Assembly (NCBI RefSeq): GCF_033958435.1
Contig: NC_134138.1
Location: forward strand, 186,593,298-186,657,297
DNA: 64,000 nucleotides
Direction: 5' to 3'
DNA from: Carettochelys insculpta
Taxonomy: Eukaryota; Chordata; Testudines; Carettochelyidae
Each line of letters opens with the position of its first letter. The first letter of the stretch is position 1. Shown in pieces: positions 1-13,200 of the stretch. Below the pieces are notes generated by a model. The model saw only the letters and a program-made list of their open reading frames with translations, did not search any database and was not told where the DNA came from. Made by a program: the position numbers and the translations under genes.

Positions 1-977
1 CATTTCACACATGCACGAAACTGCACCCCAGAGAAATGAATCTAAATGTTTGATCTTCTGCAGCTAGTGTAGAACTACCCACAGTGTACAGGCAGATCAG
101 AGTGGAATCTGGCACTGAACCTGGACTGAGGATTAATCTAAATGCTGGGCTCTTGAGGTGTCAGTCATGACTCACTCATTTTATAAATAAAAACACTGCA
201 TTTGTCATGGTAACAAAAAGAAACACCCTGTGGTGACAATCTCCAAAGTCTCTGATCTGATAAGCTATCAGAACTGAACCCTATATCGAACACAACCCAA
301 CATTACCCAGATCAGGAAGCAACACACAAGGCCAAGAGGCAGTGTGGGTTAGTGAGTCAAACAACAGTGGAAGCCAGGAACATTTCAGTTCTAATCTAAA
401 GTTCAAGGCTGAGCTAAAGGGCCTAGTTTTCAGCGGAGCTCAGCTCCTATTCACATCAAGAGGATCTGTAGGTGCCCAGCCCCTTGGAAAAAAAAATCAG
501 GCCTTTAGAATGAAGTGCAGAATTAAGTACACCGACTACAAAAAATGAGTTCCTAACTTGCATACCTTGCCATGACTGCACACAAATCAGGTAGCTGCCT
601 TGCAAATGACCACTAACAGCTAACAGGCCTTTTTACACTCAATTTGCCTATTTAAACATTTATTTGTGATAATTATGCATGCCGATTAGAAGCGTGATGC
701 TGCATATCTAATTTTGAAAGTCCACATCTTAACAATACTGTTTCATGGTTGTCGCACCTGTGGCCTAACCACATTTACACAACACCAACCTCACAAAAGG
801 CTTATAAGACTTCGATCAAGTTTGAAGTGCCTTAGAGAAGATGTTATAACAGGTCCTTTTCTAAACTGTTCTCTGACCACTACAGGACAGTTCCCTTCAA
901 TATATTTCCTACTATTTTGTGCAGTCTGATACCACTGTCTCAGTCTTCATTTATAGACCTCCAAGTGCTTCAACGGA

Positions 978-1131
978 GGCAAGTATTATTCCATTTTAGA
1001 CATAGGGAAATTGAGACAAAAAAATGTTCACATTTCTTTGTCCAAGGTCACGGCACTGGTGAAGCTAGGGGTATAACCCCAGTCTCTTGATTTTCAGTCC
1101 AGCCAGATTCCTATGCCCCACTGCCTTTCAA
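978..1131 (-). repeat. MIR-like CORE-SINE fragment, antisense
   Basis: The order of blocks (tattattccattttaga, gggaaattgagacaa, ccaaggtcacggcac, ggtataaccccagtctc) is that of an inverted MIR/CORE-SINE body: the 'cccattttacag / gaaactgaggc / caaggtcacac / gaacccaggtct' series. It is diverged and without clear ends. Recognition is from memory of the consensus, not a search. Confidence 0.65.
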
Positions 1132-4100
1132 TGTCTCCTTTCAACATTTTTTAAAGCACTATGAAAGTATAAACATCTGATAATCAGTATACCATTACTG
1201 ACCATAGGTTTAGCTTTAAGAAGAATCTTAGAGTCTTATTTATTATTTTGTTTAGTAGCTACCCTTCACTGTTTGGATTGTAAGACTCTGATTTTTAAAA
1301 CTGCCTCTTTCTAAGCACGGCTAGTCTGTTCTTAAAAACAACTTTGGATATACAAATGAGGGCATGTAAATGATTCACTCCCTGAAAAACCAGACATGTC
1401 TCCTGTATCTTCATCTGTGCCCACAAATGGGGCCACAAATTCTTTAAAGGTGCAAAAATGAAAATAAAAACTATTTAAAAAGGTGGCAAAGTTAAGGCTC
1501 CTTTAAAAATCAAGCCCCCAATATGAATCACCTAGGAAAAGAATTCCAGTAAAGCCATGGCAATTGATTTATTTCACTGTATTGGTTCTTTTGATGGAGA
1601 GAATATGGCATTGGCATAAAAAGAACTTTATAAATGCAGAAAAGCAGCAAGAATGCAAATCTCTTCCTTTTAGCTGAAAATGTTCCAGCAGGGTATGCTT
1701 TAGGTATACCCACCTGTGTAAAGTTGCTCAAAATAAATAATCAATTAAAATCCCCCAAAAGAGCCATAAGAAAAACGATGGAATTTTACCAAACTCCCAG
1801 AATGTGTGACTTTTGTCAACTATGCCCTCTTTTTCCCCCTTGAGCTCAGTCTGTATTTCACAAGGCTCCAAGCTGCTTTGACTTTCGAGTGGATTCAGTC
1901 ACCACAAATTCTGTGCACAGTGAACTTGTTGAACGCAAGTAACCCTCTACAGGCAAAGAGCCAAGCAGACAGCATAGGGGTTACTGGGATTCACATTTAA
2001 GGAGGAGGAACATGGTTTCTCTCTAACCAAAATAACAACTGCTGAGGGCAGATGTATCTGGACATTCTTGGAAGAAGTTTGTGATATTATGAGGTTAGGA
2101 TTGCATTGCTACATGAGTTATCAGGGGAGTTTCCTAATCTCCTTAGATAAAGCCGATCAAAAATAATTCCCATCAGTGCTAGCACTGGGTCAGATGAACT
2201 GGTGTCAGCAGCAGGCGCCCTGAAGTAACCAGGCTCTCAACTCCAGGCCATTTTTTTTTTTTTTTTTTTTAAAACAGGCATGTCAATTACAAGCCTGCTT
2301 TTCCATGTTATTTATTTACATTTAGAAGGCTCAGGATGCCTAGCCCAGGCTCTTGACATACTAAGCCTTGAATTATACAATACAGTGAAATCCCAAAAAC
2401 ATTAAAGTAATCAATCCAACAGGAATTCAGCCAGCCACCTACAGAAATAACTTTCCACCGTTTCATCATTGGGGGGAGCACACACCCAGCCCTCCCCATT
2501 AACCCTGTGGAACGGGAGGTCTTTGGCAGGGTGTCCAACAGGTCACCACATCTAGGCTATTTCAGATCAAGAGGGAGACCAAGCTCCAGAATCTGAAAAC
2601 GCATCCAAAGAGAACACGGCCCACTGCTCCCTCTTTTATAATGAGAGGGATCTGCTTGGGCACCCCTGCTGACTACAGCTGTGGCAGTACGGCCCAAGGA
2701 TAGTAAAATGCTGGGAGCCAACAGACTGGTCTACACTAGAGACATGTGTTTTTTAAAAAGCGTAGTTAAGATTTTCCAGGTGAAAATACACACACCCTGT
2801 GGGAACAGATTTATGGGGGATGGTTGGGGGAGGGGATTGACACCCCCCCCCGCCCCCCATCTGTGTCGGTAGCTGCCTACACACTGATGACAACACAGCA
2901 GAGCTGCTCACGGACTCACCACTTGGCGTGACACCCCAAGTCTCACATAGTCTACATGGATCTGGCTCTGCATGTGGGGAGGGCTGGCTGGCATGCTTCA
3001 GGAAGAATATGGTGGCAACATTAATGTGCCGCAGGACCAGGAGCCGGCTTCTGCAGTACTGCCTCAGCTTGTTGTCAGGTTCACCAGGTCAGGGGACCAG
3101 CAGTTCATTTAGGCAGATTTTCTGCTGCAGTTCATAAACACTAGAACTACCAACACTCCAGGGATGGTCAGAACACATGGTTACATTATCTACCTATATA
3201 AATTCGAAGGCAAGATAACGACTTTATATCACAGTCCGAGTAAGGTCCGTGCGTGGCTTTGCTATCGCAGGAGTGGTCCAGGGCAGGAACCCTGACGGAG
3301 GGACACGGTAGGCTACTGACTAATCTCCTGCGGACAGAGCCAAATTGCTGCCTATTCCCCGCCCTTCTGCTCATAGTGCAGAGGGCAGTCATGAAAAGCT
3401 AAGTTGTGCAGGTAAGCACACAGTGCATGCTCCAGCCTCGCGGGACTCATAGTGTTGCCCTGAGATGTGCTGCTCATTCACGTCAATATACAGGGCAGAA
3501 TATACATGGCAGAGACGAGCGTTTTACTTTGGGGCTTTAGGCCAAGGGCTGTATAAGAAAAACTGGGGCCAGAGCCCATTTTCATTTGGGGGATGGGGGC
3601 AAACAGCAGGCTTAGTGGAAAAATATTTATCAGCCCAAACACTGAAAAATACCGAGGCCAGCCCTGCCTGAAAGAGAAAAATAAAAGTCACTGGCAGGGG
3701 CCTTTCAAAATTTCCTGATGTATTATTTCACGCTGTGGGGGAAACAGCAAGCAACTAATAACGTGAAATGCATGAGAAAAAGAGGGCAGAGTAGTCTTTA
3801 CTTGCTAGCAGGGAGGATGAAATGTTACCAGGCAGGACAGGTACAATGGTACATGGTACTTTGGTTAAGTAAGACGTACAGTCAGTACAGATGCTGCCTC
3901 CAATACTAGCTAGCAAGTCTCTCTCATGCTCACACTCTCAAGCCACGAATTGCTATAAAGACATCCACCCTTCCATCAGTTAAGAACTTGAAGAATTCAT
4001 GGAAGAACAGAAGAGACACAGGAAAACCCATTTCTCCATTACACAATTATCTCTGAACTCTGACTACACAAAGAGAAGAGTCAAATTATTTGGTGTAAGA

Positions 4101-4711
4101 GAGACTGTTTTATTCCTATTTATAAAAAAGAAACAAAAAAGTCAACCTTTTAAGAAGCCGTTAACCAGGGATACACACTGAGCCAAAGGAAGTTTTGTTT
4201 TTTTTTTACACACAGAACAGTTAGGGAGCTGCATTTATGTTATTATGTAAAAGGAGAAGGGAAACTGTTGTTAACATAGGCTGTTTCTAACTATGAGTAA
4301 GTGGAGGGCAATAAGAGTTTGCACATGTGCCCACATGTGGTTTGCAAGCTGGGCGTGGTAATGGCGGTGGATGAACACGCACTTCACTGGTGTCAAAACC
4401 TCAACCTGAACCATCACAGTAAATGCTGATGCAAAGATTTCAGCAGCAGAGCTGACGGGTTACTGAAAACAAAAAAACATCAACAGACAAGAGACATGCC
4501 ATCTCTGCCTTGACAAAAATCTCTCACATGGCATTCAAATCATGTGATCCTTCACCAGAAAAGCTAGATTTTTTCAGACAATCAAACCTTCTGAGCTGCT
4601 CCTTCAGGAAGGAAAATGCCCAGACTGTCTATACTGGGGAGGAGGTCAATTTGAAGCCATAAGCTAGCATACCCTTGAAAATATATCAATGTCCCCCCAA
4701 AGCCCATTAGG

Positions 4712-4906
4712 TAGTGTTCCCTGTAAGCAGATCGCTTGAGCAGCTACCCAGAGAGATTCAGGTGCTGACCAGCCGATTAGCAGAGCACCCACAGCCACCC
4801 ATTGGGGGAAGTATGTGTGTCTATTGGTGGTGCACATCCACACATGCCTTGGTGCATGTAACAAAATTCATTCTGCCCATGCACAGCAAAAACAGAGAGC
4901 ACACTG
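4712..4906. mobile_element. hAT-type MITE with perfect 8-bp target duplication
   Basis: A 195-bp segment that starts TAGTGTTCCCTG and ends CACACTG (inverted-repeat-like termini) is flanked on both sides by CCATTAGG (4704-4711 and 4907-4914). An 8-bp duplication is typical of hAT elements. The interior holds 'gattagcagagcacccacagcc' and 'tctattggtggtgcacatc', blocks that recur in a second copy near 24.5 kb. It is non-coding and non-autonomous. Confidence 0.75.
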
Positions 4907-5180
4907 CCATTAGGGTCAATGGAAACAAAAATGGGCTGTTGAAAAGAAGCTTAGTGAAACAATTTTGTTTTGATTGGCCTTCTCCCAATGCCAGAACAAA
5001 GAGGAAGAACTGGAGAGGAAACAGGATCCTGGGATGCTCAAATCCCCAGGGCTACAAGGGAGAAGCCAGTGCTCCAAATCAATGAGATTGATAGGGTGGG
5101 TAGGCCAACAAGGGAGTCAAGTGTCAAGGGCCCAAACTTCACGTGAACTGCGAGTATCAGAACAGAACACACACATGCCC

Positions 5181-5220
5181 TCTCTTGCTCGCTCTCTCTC
5201 TCTCATTCTCACACACACAC
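5181..5220. repeat. CT/AC microsatellite
   Basis: A CT-rich dinucleotide run passes into (AC)5 after a short interruption. Other simple runs in the intron are poly-T near 2252-2272, poly-C at 2841-2857 and (ATAC)n near 12800-12820. Confidence 0.85.
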
Positions 5221-5739
5221 TTGGGGTGACAGAGGCAGGTTCTGAAATCATAAGACAAACCAAAACCACAATACAAACCTCAATGATTTATGAGCTAATC
5301 TCCCGATTTTTGAATTTTAAGAGTTGGAAATACTGAAAATTATGACCAGAGCCCATAAAACATTGCTTACACAAGTATATTTAATCTGTTTAGGAATCCT
5401 GCTAAAGTCAAAGGGTTTTTGCATGGCATTAATCACACTTACAGCCCCAAGGTGTTTGCAGGATCAGATAAGTAGGCTGGAAGACTCACAAGATAATGTT
5501 CTGATGAAAAGTTAAGACAGCTAAACAGTGCATTATCCTATTCTCCACTACCCACTAGTGCATTAATATATGCCACAGACAACACGCCACTGCCCTTCTC
5601 TTCTCCCAGAGGGATTCCTATTTTCCATCATCACCTCTTTTCCAGTACCTTACTCCAAACACACCAAATATCCACAGCCAATAAGTATGGGGCAGCAAAC
5701 TTTGGGAAAGGGGATCCACAGGAGGGCAACTGGGATTGC

Positions 5740-5945
5740 CGAAAGGAAGTAGCTGGGCTCAAATCCTGCCTCTGCCACTGACCTGAACTGCAAATTTTTG
5801 CATCAATCTATGCCTCTGGTTTCCCCCTCTTCCTTTGTCTATCTTGTGCATTTCTGAGGACAGGCAGGGTTTGTACAACCCACAGCACGAAACATCCTGG
5901 ACGTATCTTAATGCCATTGTATTCAAAATAATAACAATCCAAACT
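5740..5945 (+). repeat. MIR-like SINE fragment
   Basis: In order it shows 'gctgggctcaaatcctgcctctgccactgacc', 'tgcctctggtttccccctcttc' and a tail with 'cttaatgccattgtattcaaaataataac'. This matches the sense series of MIR/CORE-SINE families (internal B-box-like segment, then 'cctcagtttcccc'), followed by a sauropsid-type tail. Diverged; the ends are approximate. Confidence 0.6.
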
Positions 5946-6369
5946 TTTAAGACTCAGCATCAAGACCATGGAGGAAAAGGCACTTACTGACCACATATAC
6001 ACAGATACATTTTTTTTTAAACTCTCTCTCCCTGCCTCCACTCCCCAAAGTTCCTAGAAAACAAGAGAAAAATAGCTGGTTTAAGCTAATATACCCTGTC
6101 CCACTGAGCTACTTTTATTTCCTCTAGCTACTTGCAAACACATGAAAATACCTAACTAGCTTCAATTTCTCCATAACAGACTGCAGGAGGGCGCGGGGGA
6201 GGGGGAATGTAATTTCTTCAGGCTGAATGCTTAAAATCCAACAGTGCTGAATGTTGGTGACGGTTGGTCAGAAAGTAGATAAATGTCTGAACACTGAGCA
6301 CTGGACTGCAAACCAGCACAGGGAACATGGATGCAGCTACTGGGAGTTGTCACCTAATATACTTTAGGA

Positions 6370-6651
6370 CAGTGTTTCTTAAACTATGTTCCACAGAGCA
6401 CTGGTATGCCATAAGCATTAGGAAAAATACACTGACAGTATATATTTTCTGTTATTAAAACCAGATATAATGTTACTTCGTCATTGTTATGATACCTGAT
6501 TACATTACTTCATTTTCTTTTCGCTGTATATGATGCTGTTTGTCTGTCTTTGGTATGACAAAAAAATTCTGAAGAAAATTTTCATAAGTGTTCCACTTAA
6601 AAATACTATTGTTTGGTGTTCTGTGGTCTCAAAAAAGTTTAACAAACACTG
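6370..6651. mobile_element. hAT-type MITE, 282 bp
   Basis: The termini are inverted: CAGTGTTTCTTAAACTAT at the left, and the complement of the right end reads CAGTGTTTGTTAAACTTT. The flanks CTTTAGGA (6362-6369) and CTATAGAA (6652-6659) agree at 6 of 8 positions, as expected for a decayed 8-bp hAT target duplication. The interior is AT-rich and non-coding. The left terminus includes the 'ttccacagagca' block common in such elements. Confidence 0.75.
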
Positions 6652-7332
6652 CTATAGAACCACTCTGAGTAATAACATAATGCATTATCACTCTGTTGTG
6701 TTTACTGGTTAGCTAATTCACCATGTTACTTCACTCCCACTGACTGCTACTTTCATTTCTACACAAAAGCAAAATGCGTTCCCTTCCCTAAAAGTCCAGT
6801 TCAAAAAAATCTGGGGTCATAAATTCAGCAATGCCCTTAGGCCTCAAGGTACAACCTTAAGTGTCTAATTTTCTTGTCCCATCACAACTGTCAGCAGAAC
6901 TACTCTACTATGTAAGTCTGGGGCTGGAGGCAGAAAGAGATATACTGACAGAAGAAAGGACAAGCTTCAGAAACAATAAGATTATTTTTCCCCAAAATTA
7001 ATAATGTAACACAACTGTTGGCTGGTAATCAAGTACTCTAGCATAAAGGATTTGATATGACACTTTGCTGATGCACCAGATGAACTGCAAACCAAAAGAC
7101 CGTGCAAAATTCAACTGTCAGTTGGGCAAATTCTGCAATATGGAGAAAGCACTCAACACCTCATGCAGAATTTGTCCCACTGAAAAAAAGATGATCCTGT
7201 GATGGTTGGCAATTCTAAAGAAAGAAGAAAAGTCAGAGAGGGGAAAAAACAGGTATCTAGGAAAGGAAGGTTACAAAAGCCCAATATCAGAAATTAAATA
7301 CTATTAAATTAAATTTAAATTAAATACAATAC

Positions 7333-8060
7333 ACAGTAGACCCCCGATGGGATGCATTTGTGTAAGTCAACATTCATGGAACTCAGAGGAGCCAGGAAGC
7401 TGATCAGAAAACCAGCTCTGGTCAGTTTCCTGTTTTCTGGCAGTGGCCAGCAGCTGAGAGCCAGGCTCTGGGCTGCCCGCCACTCACAGGACAGGCAAAA
7501 TGACTAAGGCTGATACGCTGGTCAGTTTCCCTACTCCTCTCAGGGGCAGCAGCCAGACTCCACAGCTCCTGACAGGATTGGGGAGCCTGCCACCCCTGAC
7601 AGGAGCGACAGCTGCTCCTGTCAATGCTGGCAGCCAAGAGTCAGGGTCTCAGCTGCCACCACTGACAGGAGAGGGTAAACTGACCAGGGCAACAGCCCTG
7701 GTCAGTTTCCTGCCTCCAGCAAAGAAAGCCAGGAGCCAGGCTGCCCCCTGGTTCCTCACTTCACTGGAGCCAGCAAACTGACCAGAGCAGCAATGCTGGA
7801 AACCATTCCTGTCAGAGGCAACAGCCTGACTCTCACTGCCCCAACGGGAGCAGGCAGGCTGCCACCCGAGAGGAGCGGAGAAACCACTCTTGTCAGGGAC
7901 AGCAACCTGACTCATGCGTCTTATGAGGGGAGCCAGGAAACCTGTCAGTGGCAGCAGCTGAATCAGCTGCCACCTCTGATAGAAGCTGGGAAACTGACCA
8001 ATGCAGCAGTGCAGGTCAGTTTCTCCACTCCTTGGGAGGAGGGGAGCTGGTGCCAAGCCA
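7333..8060. repeat. Degenerate minisatellite with alternating inverted units
   Basis: A GC-rich island about 730 bp long inside AT-rich intron. The blocks 'ctggtcagtttcc' (near 7418, 7519, 7699, 8012) and its inverse 'aaactgacca' (near 7677, 7768, 7990) alternate, separated by 'ggcagcagccaggctc' and 'tgccacccctgacagga'-like blocks. At 7677-7708 two 14-bp arms form a perfect hairpin with a 4-base loop. The left border, 'cacagtagacccccga', resembles the ends of the elements at 15.65 kb and 46.6-47.2 kb, so it is probably a DNA transposon whose interior is a tandem repeat. The open frames in it follow the repeat and are not genes. Confidence 0.6.
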
Positions 8061-9905
8061 CTCAAGAGTTTTGCATATCTCAGGGCTCTACTCTATGAAT
8101 TTTCTCAATTGCCTGTATGACACACAAACATTTTTTATACAAATATACTTGACAAGGTTTTCTAGATTTAGGACAAATGCATGATTTTTTTTTTTGGAAG
8201 TGAGGCAGAACTTTACTGCATAAGATGGGCCTTTATGGCAGATCTTTTTACAATCTGTCTTCCAGAGATCAACACACACCCTGGTGAAGTAGCCCAGCCA
8301 ATACCTAGACACCAACTAGGTCTCATTTAAGCCCTAAAAGGATATAAGTGACACCCAAGTGTTGTGTGGACCTTCTACTCACCCATTCCTAAAAGCAACA
8401 TTCAGACTTTCTTCCAGCAGTGAGGAATTTCATCAGCATCAAATTAGACCTACTTATTAAAGATAAGACCACTCACCATGACAACTCTTTCATATTTCTC
8501 TGTGTTTTAGATGCTTCCTCTCTAGGACTCTAAGCCTAAGAATTACCAGTCAAAACAAGACGTTCTCTTGTATTCATTGAACAGTTTTGCTCACAGTGAT
8601 AGATACCCGTCTGGGATCCACATCTTATTTTTATGAGGGCCCTGTGGGACAGCAGTTGAACAAACTTACTCCAGCATACGTCAATACCACACACGCAGTA
8701 AAACACACATTGCTGAAAAACAACAGTAAAACTGAAACTTAACATAAACTTCCAAGGGTATCGATCAGCTTGTGAAGCTTCAAGTACAAAACCAGTGAAG
8801 TATGGGGCATTTCTTTTATGTTTTTCTAAGATGCCAGAACCCATGGCCAATGCTATTTACATAAATCATGGGGCCTCCTGAGTTAAAATGGGGCCTCAGT
8901 TTTTTGTTTTAAAAGAAAATTGTAATACTCTGTGGTCTAAACATGTATTTTGCAGTCCATATGCACAATTTTCAAAAAGATGTTTACTACCAACTTCACA
9001 CTAAGAAAACTATCTAAATGCATATTTAAACTGATTATTCTCTTTAATCTTATTTGATTAAATGAACTTCCTCTCCTCTAAAGGTTCTTTGGACTGAAGC
9101 AGACTAAAATAAAATAATTTTATATGACTGACGGCAGAGAGATCCCTTTTAAACATACTAAAAATAGGAATGAGCTGTCTTTTAGTAGAACAGACAAATG
9201 TTTTACAGCCCTGTTTATGGTTCTAATCCCACCCTAGACTTACAATCAACAGGTGTCCTACCTTAGGCCCGCCCATAGCATCAAGCCAACCCACACGATT
9301 CAAAGTCTCTGTTCTTGTTCTCACATACAGTGTGAAGTAACATATTTTTAAGGGGGAGAGGGGAAGTGCAGGGATCTTTTTTTTAAAAAAGAAAATGCAG
9401 TTGTCTCACTTTGACAGTACTAGAATAGCAGTTTGGATTGATTATGATACTGGTATGTAAGCATGTGCAGAGATATGGGATCAGTGCACATAAAGAATAG
9501 CAAGAAAAAAGCATTTAGCCAAAACTGTCTTACAGTCACAGTTAAAAATGATGAGTAAGCCTGATGATATAGATATCTAGAGAAAAGTGTATCATCTCAA
9601 ATGATTTGAAAGGTTATTTAGCTGCTATTTCAGTATTTTACTGTTTCCACAGTGCACATTTTCACACCTATGTTAAAACTTTAAGAATGTTACCATAGAA
9701 AAATTATGTTCAAAATACTAAGAGAAATAAGCCAATTGATGTGCATCTGTTCTGTGAAGGTTCTTGGCCTTGCATGAATTTAAACTCCATTCTACATTTT
9801 CATTTCACTCAACGAGAGGATGAAAATAAAGGATAATTATTTTGTACAATAACCCGACTGTTCTGATATACATTTGGTTGAATTTATTAACAGCAAGCCT
9901 CAGTA

Positions 9906-10219
9906 TCGGCTGAACCTCTCTAATCCAGATACCTCATCTGGCAACATCCATGCTCTGGCATGATTTTAATTAGTCAGATGACCACTTATCATGGGTGTGA
10001 CCAGGTTTCCCATCAGCCCATAAAGTTTGCTTCCAGCCATCAGTCCTGGCTCTCAGTATTCCGTGCTGTTATTCAGCTGTAATTTACCCCTAAATGTCTT
10101 CTAACAGCCCAGTAAGCAGTGGAAGTGTTGGTAATGCTGTTAGACAATATTGACCTCCTGTGGTCCAGCAAATTTTCTCATACAGCACCAACGGTACTGG
10201 ATTAGAGAGTTTCAACCTG
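9906..10219. mobile_element. Inverted-repeat DNA transposon with TA duplication
   Basis: The ends match in inverted orientation at about 19 of 23 positions (left tcggctgaacctctctaatccag; the complement of the right end reads caggttgaaactctctaatccag). TA dinucleotides flank both sides (9904-9905 and 10220-10221). A TA target site with such long termini suggests a Tc1/mariner-superfamily (pogo/Tigger-like) non-autonomous element. I recognise the interior ('atcatgggtgtg', 'ccagtaagcagtggaagtgttgg') as a widespread tetrapod repeat. Confidence 0.7.
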
Positions 10220-13200
10220 TATTGTACAGCTGATCTTTCATACTGGTACAGACACACAAATTCAGTGGTGTTACAACAGGGATACATTTGGCTCTGTCTG
10301 TTTTAAAATAAAGGAAACCAGACAAGTTGTTCTAAGTCAGCAATTACAGCACAGAACACTACAAGCCACTTCAAGTTCAGCAGATTTACACTAAACCCCA
10401 CATGAGCCAAGTGTCACAGAGGTGACTGACCAGCAATTACTGTGGGTAATGCTGGAACAAATCCAACAAGTTAGAAAGAGAGAATGTGTGTGTGTTCTGC
10501 AACCACAGGCATGTGATGCATAGACAAGCAAAAAGGAAAGGGGAAAATAAACTCAAACTCTTCAGAGTCAGCAGCATTGCAATAAAAATATGAAAACACT
10601 ATTCAGCTAAACTGAGGACTGACTAGACTCAAGGTTTTTTGTATGGGAGGGAAAGTGCATTGGTAACCATAGGAGGGATCAGTATTATTTTTGTGTAAAT
10701 CTGTAATTAGATGTCAAAGAAGCCAGGGATGTATAAAAGCACAAACATGCCACAGCCTACCACATCATACAGGAAAGCCCGCATCTGTCAACTGGCTATT
10801 CATTAGCCCATTAAACTAATGTGTATACTCCTTGGATTATACTTCATATTATGTTTTACAATTGGAAATCCATTTTGTCAGATGATTTTTTGTTTGCTGT
10901 TCAGACAAAACAAAGTCAATATTCTGCTGAGAGTTGGCACTAACCTTCTTTACTTACTTCCCTTCACCAAGAAACTCCAACCACAAACTGTTCACAGAAA
11001 GTAATGTTGGACAAATAGCCTAGCTGGGCTTGAAACTGAGTGGGATGACTTTATCTGACTGACAGCCAAGATGTGGGCACAAGGAACAGAAGATCTGTCA
11101 TTCCAATCTCTACCCTATTCATTCTCCCCATCTCTAGCCTCATGGGCCTAAATCATTGCTTACTCCCATAGGCAGTTTTGCCTTGAAGGGTATCCCTTGG
11201 AAACAGCAGGAAGAAAATTTTATTGAATTTCTTCTCAAGTAATAGACTCACAGCCCCACAGAGAGACAAGTCAGAACGCACAGTAATGGAGTCATCGTCA
11301 CACACATTGTAAGGACTGGTAACCTGTACAGTTTGACCATGAAAACATAGGGCTTTTAAACTGGAAAAAGATATATATAAGAAATTTACAAACCAAAAAT
11401 TTCCAGAATAGTACGTCAACACAGATGGTAATTCTGAGATTACTGCACACGAAATTGCTGAGAAATTGCAGCGTTTGGACTGTTAGTTAGCTATAGCATT
11501 CCATTCATATAGCTTTCAGTATTACATTCACAAATGGCAATCATTAACTTTGGTTTTTTTTCCCCCTAAGAATCTAAGTAAGACTTTCTGACCAGTTCAT
11601 GTATTTGGAGGCTCACTGAGGATCCAAATGTTTTCCAGGCAGGGCTCTTCTTATTACTGGATCCCCCTGCCTTCAGTGGAACTACTTAGTGCATAAAGTT
11701 TAACACATGCAGAAGTGTCTGCTGGACTAGGATCTAGGTTTGGAATCCCACGGACCGTGAACAACAGTCCAAAACTGGATCCTGACTGGAACATTAAACA
11801 CCAAACAAATATGTACAACCCAAAACCTCCCAGCTGTAAGAATATAAATGTGATCCTCAAAAACCAACTTTTTGTTGCTGTCGATTGTGCAAGTACTTTA
11901 AACTTAGAAAATAAACAACTTTCAAGTTCAGACACATTGCATCTGCTACAGTCTGAAACAAAACAGTAAAGCAGATTTGAATGAGAAATCATACTTTCCA
12001 TGAGTATGTGTTGTATTTACAGTCATCTTGCTGCTAACACCATGCCCAACGTGTTTTCAAGATGTTATGTGGTGTTCCATAACGTTCATCTCCAAAGCCT
12101 GAGGCAAAGATGGAGAAAGGCAATGTTACTTGAGTAACATTATGGCTCTGATGCTGAAAACACAGTCACGGGGTTTAACTTTACTCGTGTGAGTAAATGT
12201 GATGAGATCTATAGGTCAACCCTGCATTCCAGAAGTTGGCTAGTTTCCAACACACTTAGAACTTCAAATGAAGAACCTACTATAAGTCCTACCTTTGTCA
12301 CTTCCATAACACACTAATCTTATAGTTTCAAAAGCTACAGATTATTTTAATTTTGGGAAGCTACTGCAGCATACTGTACAAAGGGTATTGTGGCTCCCTG
12401 TGTAAGCTAACACAGACATCACAACGGAAAACCTCATTCGGATAAAAACAATTCAATTAAACCAGGTCTAAACACATTTCACTCTTCTCATGGATATTTC
12501 CAATTCACCCTGACCATCTGGCCAAATCTTGAATATCTTATTCACACAGAGCTCTAGTCCCACTGACTAACAGGAATTATGACTAAAGGAGGACTGGAGA
12601 ACATGGTCCAAAATGACAGAGATATAAGAAGCAGATTCTAAATGCAAATAAGTCGATAAGGGGAAGCAACATATGTAAACATATTCTCTTATATTTCCTC
12701 TTTTAAATGGACAAAAGAGCAGATGGCAACTTTACACCAGATTTGCACTCAGATGGAAAGAGGATATTCTGCTCAAACTCATTGATGTTTTTACCCATAT
12801 AAATACATACATACATACACACAGGCTCATATAACTCTAGATATTTAACCCTCTAGTCATTAGTACCTAGCCTTTCCTCATGGCAAGCTCTCCCTCTGCT
12901 TCCTGAGCACAAGACTGCTTTTACTTTTGGAAGACTTCTAAACGCCCTTGTTAAAAGGTGTCAATGTATCATTCCTATTGCTATTCTGTTATCATCAAAA
13001 GCTGCAAGAACTGCCCAGGAGCACCAGGGAGTCTTCTTACAGGAAACAATCTGCACATACAGACATGGTATATGCTCTGAAATAGTTTTGTGTCCCAATG
13101 TTCACGAGAGGTAAAAATGATAGCCTCTTGGAGTCTGTTCACATTCCAGAGACATGCCTTGTGAAACATCAGGGAGCAATTTGCTGATCAGAGGGTATAG

